Below are positions 8,688 through 16,807 of a DNA stretch of 64,000 nucleotides, piece after piece. The DNA is from DAOTWA01 sp963702935. Its GTDB lineage: Bacteria; Chloroflexota; Anaerolineae; Anaerolineales; Anaerolineaceae. The stretch covers positions 1,612,001 through 1,676,000 of the forward strand of contig OY969772.1 of NCBI GenBank assembly GCA_963702935.1. Reading direction: 5' to 3'. Under the pieces are notes generated by a model, which worked only from the letters and a program-made list of their open reading frames with translations, made no database searches and was not told the origin of the DNA. A program made the translations under genes and the position numbers. Positions within the stretch are counted from its first letter, which is position 1. Every line of letters begins with the position of its first letter.

Positions 8688-9275
8688 TTATTGATCGGCC
8701 ACGACGGGCGCGCCTGTTGGCCGGCCCCTCCGCGCCTCCCACTCCCTGCGCAGGATGGCGTACCAATCCTCGTCCGCCCAGCGGCCTTTGAACCACAGGC
8801 TCTCCACGCAGCGCCCCTCGTGGCGCATGCCCACCCGCTGCAGCAGGCGCGCCGAAGCCCCGTTTTGGGGGTCGCAATTGGCGCGCACGCGGTGCAGCTC
8901 CAGCTCGCCGAACAGATACGCCAGCAGGCGCTCCACGGCTTCCGTGGCGTAGCCCTGCCCCTGGAAGGGGCGCGCCAGGGTGAAGCCGATCTCGGCCTGG
9001 TAGGGGTCCTCCGCCAGGCGGTGGAAGGCGCAATCCCCGATCATCTCGCCCGTGGATTTCAGCTCGAAGGCCACCTGGTACCATTGGCCCGGCTCCCCCG
9101 GCGCCCTGGACATCATCCCGCGCACGAAGCGGGCCGCCTTTTCCGGGTTGAAGGGCGCCTCCCAGCCCTGGTAGCGGGCCACTTCGGGGTCGGAACGGTA
9201 GCGCGCGAAGGGCTGCACGTCGCGTTCCCGGAACGGGCGCAGGATCAGGCGGGGGGTTTCCAGAAGAAAGGCCAT
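8688..9275 (-). CDS. GNAT family N-acetyltransferase (RimJ/RimL-like)
   Basis: A 195-residue acetyl-CoA-dependent N-acetyltransferase. It opens with LLETPRLILRPFRERDVQPF, typical of RimJ/RimL and small-molecule acetyltransferases. The acetyl-CoA loop is LARPFQGQGYATEAVERLLAYLF near 103-125 (Q/R-x-x-G-x-G/A type), followed by HRVRANCDPQNGASARLLQRVGM, the conserved beta5-alpha4 region. The substrate may be a ribosomal protein N-terminus, an antibiotic or another amine; nothing narrows it. The gene stands between a hypothetical membrane protein and alanine racemase, all on the minus strand, with only about 50 bases to the racemase stop. Confidence 0.88.
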   Translation of the reverse strand: MAFLLETPRLILRPFRERDVQPFARYRSDPEVARYQGWEAPFNPEKAARFVRGMMSRAPGEPGQWYQVAFELKSTGEMIGDCAFHRLAEDPYQAEIGFTLARPFQGQGYATEAVERLLAYLFGELELHRVRANCDPQNGASARLLQRVGMRHEGRCVESLWFKGRWADEDWYAILRREWEARRGRPTGAPVVADQ

Positions 9276-9324
9276 AGGTGAAGGTGAAATTTGCCCTCGC
9301 CCCCGGGGGTGAGGAGGAAGCTAT

Positions 9325-10509
9325 TCATATTCCCGGCGAGGTTACCTCCACCACCTGCCCGTCCCGCAAATAGAGGCGCGGCAGGCGCGGCAGGAGCGAG
9401 GTGGTGATCTCGTAATTGATGGTGCCGGCCAGGCGGGCCACTTCCTCGGCGCGGATACAGTCTTCGCCCTGGCGCCCGATGACCACGGCCACGTCGTCCT
9501 GCTGCACGCCGGGGATGGCGCTGACGTCCACCACGAACTGGTCCATGCACACGCGCCCGATGAGGGGCGCGCGCTGGCCGTGGAGCAGCACGCTGGCCTG
9601 GTTGGAGAGGATGCGGTGGAAGCCATCGCCGTAGCCCACGGGGACGAGCGCGGCGGTGGTAGGAACGCTGGTCACGTAGGTGCGCCCGTAAGACACGCCT
9701 GCTCCGGCGGGCAGCTCGCGCACGCGGCTGATGCGCCCCTTGAGCGCCAGCGCCGGGCGGATCTCGAAGACGGGCGGCCACTCGTCGGAAGGGTCCAGGC
9801 CGTACATAGCGATCCCCAGGCGCATGGCGCTGAAGAGCGTCTCGGGCAGGCGCATGGCCGCCGCCGAGTTGGCGGCGTGGATACAGGAGAAATGCACGCC
9901 CAGCCGGCCGGCCTCGGCGATCACCGCCTGGAAGACACGCAACTGCTCCAGTACGTAGGTGGGGTCGCTCGAATCGGAAGTGGCGAAGTGGGTGAAGAGG
10001 CCCTCGATCTCCAGGGCGGGCAGGCGCTGCAGCTCGCGCAGGAAAGCGGGCACCTCGGGCGGCATCAACCCGTAACGGCTCATGCCGGTATCCACCTTGA
10101 CGTGCACCGGCACGCCCACGCCCCGCTCGGCGGCGCGCGCGGACAAAGCCCGGGCGAAATCCAGGGTGATCAGGCTGGGGGTGAGGCTGTGCTCCAGGAG
10201 CATGTCCACGCCGTCGGGCGGGGTGTAGCCCATCACGATGATGGGCGCGTCGATCCCGGCGCGGCGCAGCTCCATACCCTCGGTGGCGCGATGCACGCCC
10301 AGGCGGGTGGCCCCGGCCTCCAGCGCGGCGCGCGAGACGGGCACGATGCCGTGCCCGTAGGCGTTGCCCTTGACGATGGCGATCACCTCCACGCGCTCGC
10401 CCACGTGGCGCTTGAAGGCGCGCACGTTGTGGACGATGGCATCCAGGTCCACCTCGGCCCAGGCAACCGTTCCAGCAGGGATTGCAGCAGATTCGTTTGG
10501 TAGGGACAT
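9325..10509 (-). CDS. alr: Alanine racemase
   Basis: Converts L-alanine to D-alanine for peptidoglycan, using PLP on a TIM-barrel N-terminal domain. The PLP lysine is K47 in IAIVKGNAYGHG. The second catalytic residue is the tyrosine in GVSYGRTYV. RVCMDQFVVDVS in the C-terminal beta domain is also diagnostic. The ATG at 10509 (MSLPNESAAI) gives 394 residues, normal length; earlier in-frame starts run into the MITE-like repeat and are rejected. It is followed on the same strand by the GNAT gene. A MITE copy sits about 50 bases upstream and may have displaced or supplied promoter sequence. Confidence 0.93.
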   Translation of the reverse strand: MSLPNESAAIPAGTVAWAEVDLDAIVHNVRAFKRHVGERVEVIAIVKGNAYGHGIVPVSRAALEAGATRLGVHRATEGMELRRAGIDAPIIVMGYTPPDGVDMLLEHSLTPSLITLDFARALSARAAERGVGVPVHVKVDTGMSRYGLMPPEVPAFLRELQRLPALEIEGLFTHFATSDSSDPTYVLEQLRVFQAVIAEAGRLGVHFSCIHAANSAAAMRLPETLFSAMRLGIAMYGLDPSDEWPPVFEIRPALALKGRISRVRELPAGAGVSYGRTYVTSVPTTAALVPVGYGDGFHRILSNQASVLLHGQRAPLIGRVCMDQFVVDVSAIPGVQQDDVAVVIGRQGEDCIRAEEVARLAGTINYEITTSLLPRLPRLYLRDGQVVEVTSPGI

Positions 10510-10560
10510 GGGGTGATTATAACTGGGGAGTAGGGATAAGGCAATCGAGGATAGTAGACA

Positions 10561-10720
10561 GTGTGCACGCATAGGTTGTCAGCCGTTTTCAGGCGATTGA
10601 AATCGCTGCAACGAAGTACACGAAGTCGGCCTTCGCCGACTGGTTTTTAGCCAGCGTAGGCTGGCTTCGTGCAGTTTGTAGGTGCAGTTTCCAACTGCCT
10701 GACAACTCGTGCGTGCACAC
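10561..10720. mobile_element. 160-bp MITE-like element, copy 2
   Basis: Same element as at 7467, differing at three positions. The 9-base flanks TAGTAGACA (10552-10560 and 10721-10729) are identical and look like a target duplication, although the local sequence is itself repetitive (TAGACAG motifs). It lies just upstream of alr. Confidence 0.85.
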
Positions 10721-10821
10721 TAGTAGACAGGGGTCAGTAGACAGGAGGCAGAGATCGGGCAATCAGGGTTTCTCCCCTCGCCCATGGGTAGAGGGGTTGA
10801 GGGTGAGGGGCAACCCGGGGG

Positions 10822-11601
10822 CTAAGCGGGGGCGCGGGCGGTCACCAGGAGGATGGATAGGCGTTTCGTGAAGACGATCTCGTGGCCGGCGGCCTCGGCC
10901 GCCCGCAAAGCGGTGCGGATGCGCTCCATCCCGGCGGCGTACTCCTCGTCGGAGAGCAGCAGGAGCTGGGAGGTGCTGTCCTTGCCCAGGAAATAATCGT
11001 CCAACACCTCGCGCCCCACGAAACGCTCGTCGATCCGCTCCACCACGCGGCTTTGAGGGTCTTCGAAGCCGGCCCCCGCCAGCCAGGCCAGCAACTGCTG
11101 CGCGGAGGGGTAGCGGCGCAGGTCGGTTTCCAGCGTGCCGGGGAAATAATGGTAGAGGTACCAGTCGTCGCCGGGCTGGTGCGGGTCGGGGTTGGCGATG
11201 GCCAGGCGCCCGCCGGGGCGCAACAGGCGGCGCGCCTCGGCGATGAAAGCGCCCGGGCTGCCGAAATGGTGCACGGCGTAGGCGGCGTAGATCAGGTCGC
11301 AGCAAGCCGCCGGGTAGGGCAGGCAAAGCGCGTCCCCGCAGGCCAGGCCGGCCGCCACGCCGCGCCGGCGCGCCTCGCCCAACATGCCGGTGGAGCGGTC
11401 CAGGCCGAGAAGCCGCTTTGCGGGCCGGCGCAGCTCCTCCAGCCAGCGCCCCGTGCCGCAGCCCACTTCGAGGATGCGCTCCACGCCCGGCGCCTGCCCC
11501 AGCGCGCGCAGGGCGGCGGCGATGTTCTTCTGGCGGCTAATAGCGTAGCGCTGGTGGTAGCCCGCTGCGACGCGGTCGTAATCGACCCTTTCCGCCTTCA
11601 T
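10822..11601 (-). CDS. Class I SAM-dependent methyltransferase
   Basis: A 259-residue Rossmann-fold methyltransferase of the Methyltransf_11/25 type. Motif I is ILEVGCGTGRWLEEL near 43-57, motif II GLDRSTGMLGEA near 67, and the post-motif CDLIYAAYAVHHFGSP near 100-115 precedes LLRPGGRLAIANPD. The acceptor substrate is not apparent. Its start codon sits inside the last unit of the 14-bp tandem array at 11599-11830; that unit has one extra A, which lets the frame read through instead of stopping. Expression could therefore depend on how ribosomes pass the array. No co-directional gene overlaps it. Confidence 0.85.
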   Translation of the reverse strand: MKAERVDYDRVAAGYHQRYAISRQKNIAAALRALGQAPGVERILEVGCGTGRWLEELRRPAKRLLGLDRSTGMLGEARRRGVAAGLACGDALCLPYPAACCDLIYAAYAVHHFGSPGAFIAEARRLLRPGGRLAIANPDPHQPGDDWYLYHYFPGTLETDLRRYPSAQQLLAWLAGAGFEDPQSRVVERIDERFVGREVLDDYFLGKDSTSQLLLLSDEEYAAGMERIRTALRAAEAAGHEIVFTKRLSILLVTARAPA

Positions 11602-11830
11602 CCTTCCGCCCTCATCCTTCCGCCCTCATCCTTCCGCCCTCATCCTTCCGCCCTCATCCTTCCGCCTCCATCCTTCCGCCTTCATCCTTCCGCCTCCATC
11701 CTTCCGCCCTAATCCTTCCGCCTCCATCCTTCCGCCTTCATCCTTCCGCCCTCATCCTTCCGCCCTCATCCTTCCGCCTCCATCCTTCCGCCTTCATCCT
11801 TCCGCCTTCATCCTTTCGCCTTCATCCTTC
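11599..11830. repeat. 14-bp tandem repeat array, sixteen units plus a partial
   Basis: Plus-strand unit CATCCTTCCGCC(C/T)T, strictly 14 bases, repeated from 11599 to about 11830. On the minus strand each unit reads ATG(A/G)(A/G)GGCGGAAGG: a ribosome-binding-like GGAAGG followed by ATG. When the next unit begins ATGA, the unit encodes a five-codon peptide (MKAEG or MRAEG) whose TGA overlaps the next ATG. The array fills the gap between the aldehyde dehydrogenase stop and the methyltransferase start. Confidence 0.9.
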
Positions 11831-13193
11831 ATCTGACCCACACCGTCTTCACGTTCACGAACTCACGCAGGCCGTATTCGCCCAGCTCGCGCCCGTAACC
11901 GGACTGCTTGACGCCGCCGAAGGGCAGGCGCGGATCGGAGGCCACCATGCCGTTGACGAACACCTGCCCGGCCTCGATCTCGTGGATGAAACGCGCCTGC
12001 TCGTCCGGGTCGTCCGTCCACACGCTGGCGCCCAGGCCGAAGGAGGTGTCGTTCGCCAGGCGCACGGCCTCGTCCAGGCTGCCCACCGCGAACAGGCTGG
12101 CCACCGGCCCGAAGATCTCCTCGCGATAGGCGGGGCTTTCCTTGGGAACCCGGACCAGGACGCCCGGCTCGTAGAAGAAGCCGGGGCGCTCGATGCGCCG
12201 CCCGCCGCATAACAGGCGCGCGCCCATCTTGGTGGAAGCCTGCACCTGCGTCTCCAGGTCCACCAGGATATCGCGCGTCGCCAGGGGGCCAACCTCGGTG
12301 GCCGGGTCCAGGGGGTCGCCCACCTTGAGCGCTTCCATCTTCGCCACGAACCGGCGCTCGAAGGCCGGGTAGACCTCCGCGTGCACGATGAAACGCTTGG
12401 CGGCGATGCAGGACTCGCCGTTGTTGAGGAGGCGCGCGCGCACGGCGGTCTCCACCGCCTCTTCCAGGTCGGCGGAGGGCATGACGATGAAGGCGTCGCT
12501 GCCGCCCAATTCGAGCACGCTCTTCTTGACGTGCTGGCCGGCCTGGGCGGCCACCTGTCTGCCGGCCGGCAGACTGCCGGTCAGGGTCACCGCCGCCACG
12601 CGCGGGTCCGCGATCAGCGCCGGCACGGCCTCCGCGCCGATCAGCAGGGTCTGGAAAACGCCCTCGGGGAAACCGGCGCGCTGAAAGATCTCCTCGATGG
12701 CCAGGGCGCACTGCGGCACGTTGGAGGCGTGCTTCAGCAGGCCCACGTTTCCGGCCATGAGGGTCGGCGCGGCGAAGCGGAACACCTGCCAGAAGGGGAA
12801 GTTCCAGGGCATCACCGCCAGCACGGCGCCCAGCGGCTGGAAGTGCAGGTAGCTGCGCGCCGCGCCGGTGGTGACCGGCTGGTCCGCCAGGAAGCGCTCA
12901 CCGTTCTCGGCGTAATAGCGGCACACCCAGGCGCACTTGGCGGCTTCGGCCTCGGCAGAGCGGATGGGCTTGCCCATTTCCAGCGTCATCAGGCGCGCCC
13001 AGCGCTCCTTCTCGCCTTCCAACAGGTCGGCGGCCCTGTTCAAAAGGCGCGCGCGTTCCACGAAGGGCACGCCCTGGTAATTGCGGAAAGCCTGCGCCGC
13101 GAGCCGCAGCTTTTCGTCGATTTGAGTGGGGGAATGGGGCTGGAAAGTGCGCAGGGTTTCCCCGGTCGCCGGGTTGACGCTTGCGATAGGCAT
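11829..13193 (-). CDS. Aldehyde dehydrogenase, succinate-semialdehyde dehydrogenase-like
   Basis: An NAD(P)-dependent aldehyde dehydrogenase. PWNFPFWQ (129-136), the glutamate E228 in LELGGSD, and the catalytic cysteine C262 in NNGESCIAAKR are intact, as are EIFGPV and PFGGVKQSGYGRE. A length of 454 and the SCIAAKRF context match GabD/YneI-type succinate-semialdehyde dehydrogenases, which feed 4-aminobutyrate carbon into the TCA cycle; the substrate is inferred. The motif usually reading TGST-A-GR is TGSLPAGRQ here, encoded over a GC-rich palindrome at about 12558-12571. The start at 13193 is preceded by GGAGAGGA. It is probably monocistronic, divergent from the SDR gene. Confidence 0.85.
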   Translation of the reverse strand: MPIASVNPATGETLRTFQPHSPTQIDEKLRLAAQAFRNYQGVPFVERARLLNRAADLLEGEKERWARLMTLEMGKPIRSAEAEAAKCAWVCRYYAENGERFLADQPVTTGAARSYLHFQPLGAVLAVMPWNFPFWQVFRFAAPTLMAGNVGLLKHASNVPQCALAIEEIFQRAGFPEGVFQTLLIGAEAVPALIADPRVAAVTLTGSLPAGRQVAAQAGQHVKKSVLELGGSDAFIVMPSADLEEAVETAVRARLLNNGESCIAAKRFIVHAEVYPAFERRFVAKMEALKVGDPLDPATEVGPLATRDILVDLETQVQASTKMGARLLCGGRRIERPGFFYEPGVLVRVPKESPAYREEIFGPVASLFAVGSLDEAVRLANDTSFGLGASVWTDDPDEQARFIHEIEAGQVFVNGMVASDPRLPFGGVKQSGYGRELGEYGLREFVNVKTVWVR

Positions 13194-13366
13194 GATCCTC
13201 TCCTTTCTGGGGACAAGCGCCCCGATCGCAAGGTGGAAATCCGATATCCTTTATCATAATCCAGAAAGGGGATTCTTGAAAAGCCCAACGCAGAGCCATT
13301 CAGGTGCGCAGGGAAAAAGAATGGGATAAAATGGCAGGAGCACGAGAGACCTTTGGGGAGGAAGCT

Positions 13367-14665
13367 ATGTCAACGACGGAAGAGCGGGCAGTTGCGCGGT
13401 TGGGCCTGGAGCAGGGGCGCCTGGCGGGGAAGGTGGCGGTGGTCACCGGCGGCGGGCGCGGCATCGGACGGGAGATCGCCCTGGCTTTCGCCTGGCTGGG
13501 GGCCGGCGTGGTGATCGCCGAGCTGTCTGCGGCGGGGCAGGAAACCGAGCGCCTCGTGCGCCAGGCCGGCGGGCAGGCGCTGTGCGTGCGCACCGACGTA
13601 TCCAGCGCGGCGGACGTGGCCCGCCTGGCGGCGCGCGCCCTGGAAGCCTTCGGCCCGGCGGACTATCTGATCAACAACGCCATTGCCATCCCGGTGGCTC
13701 CCCTGGTGGAGATGGAAGTCGCCGATTGGGAGCGCGTGATGGCGGTGAACCTGAACGGGGCTTTCCTCACCTGCAAGGCTTTCTTGCCCGCTATGCTGGA
13801 GCGCGGCAGCGGCGTGGTGATCAACATGGTTTCGGCGGAGGCCATGCCCGGCCTGTCGGCCTATATCGCTTCCAAGCAGGGCCTGGTTGGGTTGAGCCAA
13901 TCCCTGGCAGCCGAGGTCGGGAGCCGGGGGGTGCAGGTGGTAGCCTTCGCCCCGGGCATGGTGGATACGCCGGGCATCCGTGGCTCGGCGGATAAGCTGG
14001 CGCCCCTGCTGGGGATGAGCGTCGAGCAGTTCCTCGGCGCCTCGCTGCACCCGGCTTACGCCGGGATGATGCCCGCCGAGCACGCCGGCGCCGCCACGGC
14101 CTACCTGGCCGCCGAGCTGGCCGGGGAATATCACGGGGAGGTAGTCACCGGTTACGAGGTGCTGGAGCGCGCCGGGCTGATCCAAGCGGCCAGCGCGCCT
14201 TCGCTCCCTTCCGACGCAGCGCCAGCGGCGGCAGCCATACAAGGGGAGCGGCTACGCCAGACGATGGAGCTGAGCCGGCGGCTGGAAAGCGCCCTGGCGC
14301 AGACCGCCGCCGAATTCGAGAAGCTGCCCGTCTTCGTGCGCCCCATGGCGCGCAGCGGCTTCAAAGGCAAGGCCGGGCAGAGCATTCAGGATTGGGTGCG
14401 CCACAGCGCGCACCTGACCCAGTTGCTGGAAAAGGCCGCCGGCGGGGAGGCCGGCGCCGCGGCGCAATTGCAAGGCGAAGCCCGGCTCCTGAAGGAGCGC
14501 CTGGGGAAATTGAGCCTGTATTACCAGGGAGTCCCGGCGGAGACGGCGCGCTTCACCAAGGACGCCGGGCTGTTGCAAGAAGTGGCCCGCCTGACGGGCG
14601 AGCGGGTAGCGTTGATCTCCGCCCTGGCGGAGGCGCGTGTTCGTCCCAAAACTGGTAGGTCTTGA
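13367..14665 (+). CDS. Short-chain dehydrogenase with C-terminal helical extension, 3' end altered by an IS
   Basis: A classical SDR: the NAD(P)-binding TGGGRGIG is near residue 28, NNAIAIP marks the NNA(G) strand, and the active-site set is S (VVINMVSAEA) then YIASKQG. The start at 13367 is chosen because GGGGAGGAA precedes it; an earlier in-frame ATG at 13304 has no such site. After the SDR fold about 190 residues continue, helical and unassigned (MELSRRLESALAQTAAEFEKLPVFVRPMAR onward). An insertion element enters at 14637, so the last nine residues (RVRPKTGRS) are element-encoded. Joining the duplicated GGAGGCGC sites restores an end reading ...ALAEALGH-stop. The protein is thus nearly full length and probably still active. 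Before insertion it could have been in one operon with the ACP-like gene. Confidence 0.85.
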   Translation: MSTTEERAVARLGLEQGRLAGKVAVVTGGGRGIGREIALAFAWLGAGVVIAELSAAGQETERLVRQAGGQALCVRTDVSSAADVARLAARALEAFGPADYLINNAIAIPVAPLVEMEVADWERVMAVNLNGAFLTCKAFLPAMLERGSGVVINMVSAEAMPGLSAYIASKQGLVGLSQSLAAEVGSRGVQVVAFAPGMVDTPGIRGSADKLAPLLGMSVEQFLGASLHPAYAGMMPAEHAGAATAYLAAELAGEYHGEVVTGYEVLERAGLIQAASAPSLPSDAAPAAAAIQGERLRQTMELSRRLESALAQTAAEFEKLPVFVRPMARSGFKGKAGQSIQDWVRHSAHLTQLLEKAAGGEAGAAAQLQGEARLLKERLGKLSLYYQGVPAETARFTKDAGLLQEVARLTGERVALISALAEARVRPKTGRS

Positions 14666-15850
14666 AAAAAGAGCAAGCCCAGGTTAAATTGGTAGTTACT
14701 TAGGCCAACAATTTACCGGAGCTTGCGATGTCAATTGTCACTTTACATTTACCAGAAGTCAAGGTTTGTGAAACAAGTCGTCCGAAACGATGCCCAGTGT
14801 GTGGGGGAGAAACATTTCAGCGATGGGGAGGGGCGATCAGGAAAGTACGCGATCCACAAATTAAGGAAGTGGTGGTATATCGCTATTGTTGTTGCACCTG
14901 TCGCCACACGTTTCGGCACTATCCGGAAGGGATCAGTCAAGCCCAGCAAACGGTGCGGATGAAGGCACTGGCGGCAATTGGCTGGATATTGGGGATGAGT
15001 TATCGCGGGGCATCCGGCTTTTTTGGGGCATTTCGGGTGGAAATAGGGCGGATGAGTATATGGCGGGATGTGCAAGAGCGGGCCAGGCAATTGGAGAAAG
15101 AGCGGCATTGGAAGAAGGTGAGGGTGGCGGGGGTAGACGGGGCGTATGTGAAGGGATGGGGAGAAACGCAAAAGGTATTGGTGGTGGTAGACATGGGGAC
15201 GGGCGACCCGATCACGGTGGGGTATCTGGATGAGAAGGACCCACAGGCAGTGAAGAAGTTTCTTGAACCACTGGTGCAGCGTCTGGGGATCAGCGTGATT
15301 GTGACCGACGATTTGGCCAGTTACAAGCAAGTGGCGGATGACTTACAGTTGGAACACCAGGTATGCCAGTTCCATCTGCGGCGCTGGGTAGGACGCACGT
15401 TGCATGAATTGAAGGAAAGCTTGCCCCCCGATTGGCTGTGGATGGTAGATGAGGTAAAGCAGTTGCTTGCAGATTTGCCCATCGAGGGTGACAAGCGCCT
15501 GGTGGCTTTGGGACGCCAATTTCCACCGGCTCAAGCCAAACGAGCCGGGAGTGAATTTACGCCGCTTGAACAATTGCGTTATCTAATCGTCCGTCTGGGC
15601 GAAAATTGGGCTCGTTTTCGGGTATTCAATTGGCAGCCGGACGTGCCCTGGACGAATAACCCAACCGAACAAGTGATAGGTCGCATGAAAATGCGAGCCC
15701 GGACGGTTCGAGGGTATAAAAACTGGGATGGCATGACCAGTGGCCTGATGGCGGCCGGAGTGAAACTTGCATGATTTTCTCGCTCAGGCAAGGGAGAATG
15801 CTGCCTGCTCCCAATTCCTGAAATTCGCCAACCAAGTTTGGGACAAACAC
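14637..15850 (+). mobile_element. ISL3-like insertion sequence, 1214 bp
   Basis: Imperfect terminal inverted repeats of about 23 bases: the left end begins GTGTTCGTCCCAAAACTGG (14637) and the right end, read inward from 15850, begins GTGTTTGTCCCAAACTTGG. An exact 8-base duplication GGAGGCGC flanks it (14629-14636 and 15851-15858). One transposase gene fills the element. Size, 8-bp duplication and an N-terminal zinc-finger transposase fit the ISL3 family, but I could not compare with a database. Confidence 0.88.
14728..15774 (+). CDS. Transposase with zinc-finger N-terminus and DDE core (ISL3-like)
   Basis: A 348-residue transposase. The N-terminus has a C4-type zinc finger (CPVC at 22-25, CCTC at 55-58). 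The DDE triad is likely D137 (RVAGVDGAYVKG), D194 or D195 (VIVTDDLASYK) and E314 (TNNPTEQVIGRMKMR). CQFHLRRW at about 213-220 and the P-W-TNNPTEQ block are typical of ISL3/IS256-like transposases. GGAG 8 bases upstream supports the ATG. It is complete and lies wholly inside the element, so the IS may still be active. Family assignment is by motif and element structure. Confidence 0.85.
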   Translation: MSIVTLHLPEVKVCETSRPKRCPVCGGETFQRWGGAIRKVRDPQIKEVVVYRYCCCTCRHTFRHYPEGISQAQQTVRMKALAAIGWILGMSYRGASGFFGAFRVEIGRMSIWRDVQERARQLEKERHWKKVRVAGVDGAYVKGWGETQKVLVVVDMGTGDPITVGYLDEKDPQAVKKFLEPLVQRLGISVIVTDDLASYKQVADDLQLEHQVCQFHLRRWVGRTLHELKESLPPDWLWMVDEVKQLLADLPIEGDKRLVALGRQFPPAQAKRAGSEFTPLEQLRYLIVRLGENWARFRVFNWQPDVPWTNNPTEQVIGRMKMRARTVRGYKNWDGMTSGLMAAGVKLA

Positions 15851-15865
15851 GGAGGCGCTGGGCCA

Positions 15866-15894
15866 TTGATTTATGCCCAATTCTGACATATACT
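15866..15894 (+). promoter_or_regulatory. Candidate sigma-70 promoter for the ACP-like/TM pair
   Basis: TTGATT (15866-15871) and TATACT (15889-15894) are 17 bases apart. The start would lie near 15901, about 39 bases before the GTG at 15940. The -35 box overlaps the ancestral SDR stop codon. Confidence 0.5.
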
Positions 15895-15939
15895 GTAAGA
15901 AATGTCCGACGATAGTCTCCAATTGAGGTTGAGAAGATA

Positions 15940-16179
15940 GTGGAGAACACTTACGCACACGTCAAGGCCATGCTCGTGGATCACAGTACAGTCGGTGAGG
16001 AGCACGTTACCCTCGATGCCAGGCTCTGGGAGGATTTACAGCTCGACGACCTGGATATGATCACCTTGAAAAAGGAGCTGGAAGCGGTATACAGCCGCAA
16101 GATCAGCTCCGAGGACTTACACCATCTGACAACCGTAGGTGATTTGGTGGCTTTCGTGGAAAGCCGCCTGACCAAATGA
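15940..16179 (+). CDS. Acyl-carrier-protein-like protein lacking the phosphopantetheine serine
   Basis: A 79-residue four-helix ACP-like protein. The helix II signature normally reading D-S-L(D/E) reads D-D-L-D (LQLDDLDMITLKKELEAVY, residues 32-50), so the serine that carries 4'-phosphopantetheine is replaced by aspartate. The rest (TVGDLVAFVESRL at the C-terminus) matches ACPs well. It cannot be a normal acyl carrier; a scaffold or regulatory role is more likely. The start is GTG at 15940, after GAGGTTGAGAAG. A two-TM protein starts 27 bases after its stop, so the two form an operon. It was probably once downstream of the SDR at 13367. Confidence 0.65.
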   Translation: MENTYAHVKAMLVDHSTVGEEHVTLDARLWEDLQLDDLDMITLKKELEAVYSRKISSEDLHHLTTVGDLVAFVESRLTK

Positions 16180-16206
16180 CCAGAATAACTTGCCAGGAGG
16201 GATGCG

Positions 16207-16755
16207 ATGAGTGGACCGGTTAGCGTAACGACGGAACTACCAGCGCAGAAGGCCAACCCGACCCTACCCCCCCGAGTGGGGACGATCAATTCAGTCATCA
16301 GCACTTCTTTGGAAAGGCTGACCGCTGCCGAAAGCTCGGACGTGCAGACGATTGCCACCACGCAGATACAAATGCTGACGGCTTATTACGATGAGGTGCT
16401 CAACCAATCGAAACGCAGCTTCCTGTGGGCATTGGTGGCTGCCGGCGTCGGTTTGGTCTTCTTCCTGGTGGCGGTCACCTTTGTGGTGGTCAGCTTCCCC
16501 CAAAACGGCTCCGTAGTCAGCGTGGTGGCCGGCGGGCTGACCGAGGTGATCGCGGGGATCAATTTCATCCTGTACGGCAAGACCTCCTCCCAGCTTGCGG
16601 ATTTCCAGGGGCGCCTGGATCGCACGCAGCGTTATCTGCTGGCCAACAGCATGACCGAAAAGCTGGATGGAGACACCAAACAGCAAGCGCGCGCGGCGCT
16701 GATCCACGAGATCGCCTCGACCTTCCCCACGGAGACCGCCCTGCCTCGCCAATAA
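16207..16755 (+). CDS. Two-TM protein resembling the TRADD-N-associated membrane domain
   Basis: A 182-residue protein with a soluble N-terminus (1-65), two TM helices at about 72-95 (LWALVAAGVGLVFFLVAVTFVVV) and 103-122, then a helical tail. The second helix and tail, GGLTEVIAGINFILYGKTSSQLADFQGRLDRTQRYLLANSM, resemble the membrane domain described next to bacterial TRADD-N and death-like domains, which is linked to predicted conflict and immunity systems. I cannot confirm that by search. AGGAGG 6 bases upstream supports the ATG. The ACP-like gene precedes it and a BrkB remnant follows. No effector is visible nearby. Confidence 0.6.
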   Translation: MSGPVSVTTELPAQKANPTLPPRVGTINSVISTSLERLTAAESSDVQTIATTQIQMLTAYYDEVLNQSKRSFLWALVAAGVGLVFFLVAVTFVVVSFPQNGSVVSVVAGGLTEVIAGINFILYGKTSSQLADFQGRLDRTQRYLLANSMTEKLDGDTKQQARAALIHEIASTFPTETALPRQ

Positions 16756-16807
16756 GCCCCGGGAACCGAGAGACAGACCCTAAAGGTCTTGTATCGAGGT
16801 CAAAACA

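Noticed and set aside
11599..11830. CRISPR array
   Set aside because: Units are directly adjacent with no unique spacers and only 14 bases long.
14637..15850. The IS as source of the 160-bp MITEs
   Set aside because: Ends share only GTGT; target duplications are 8 against 9 bases.
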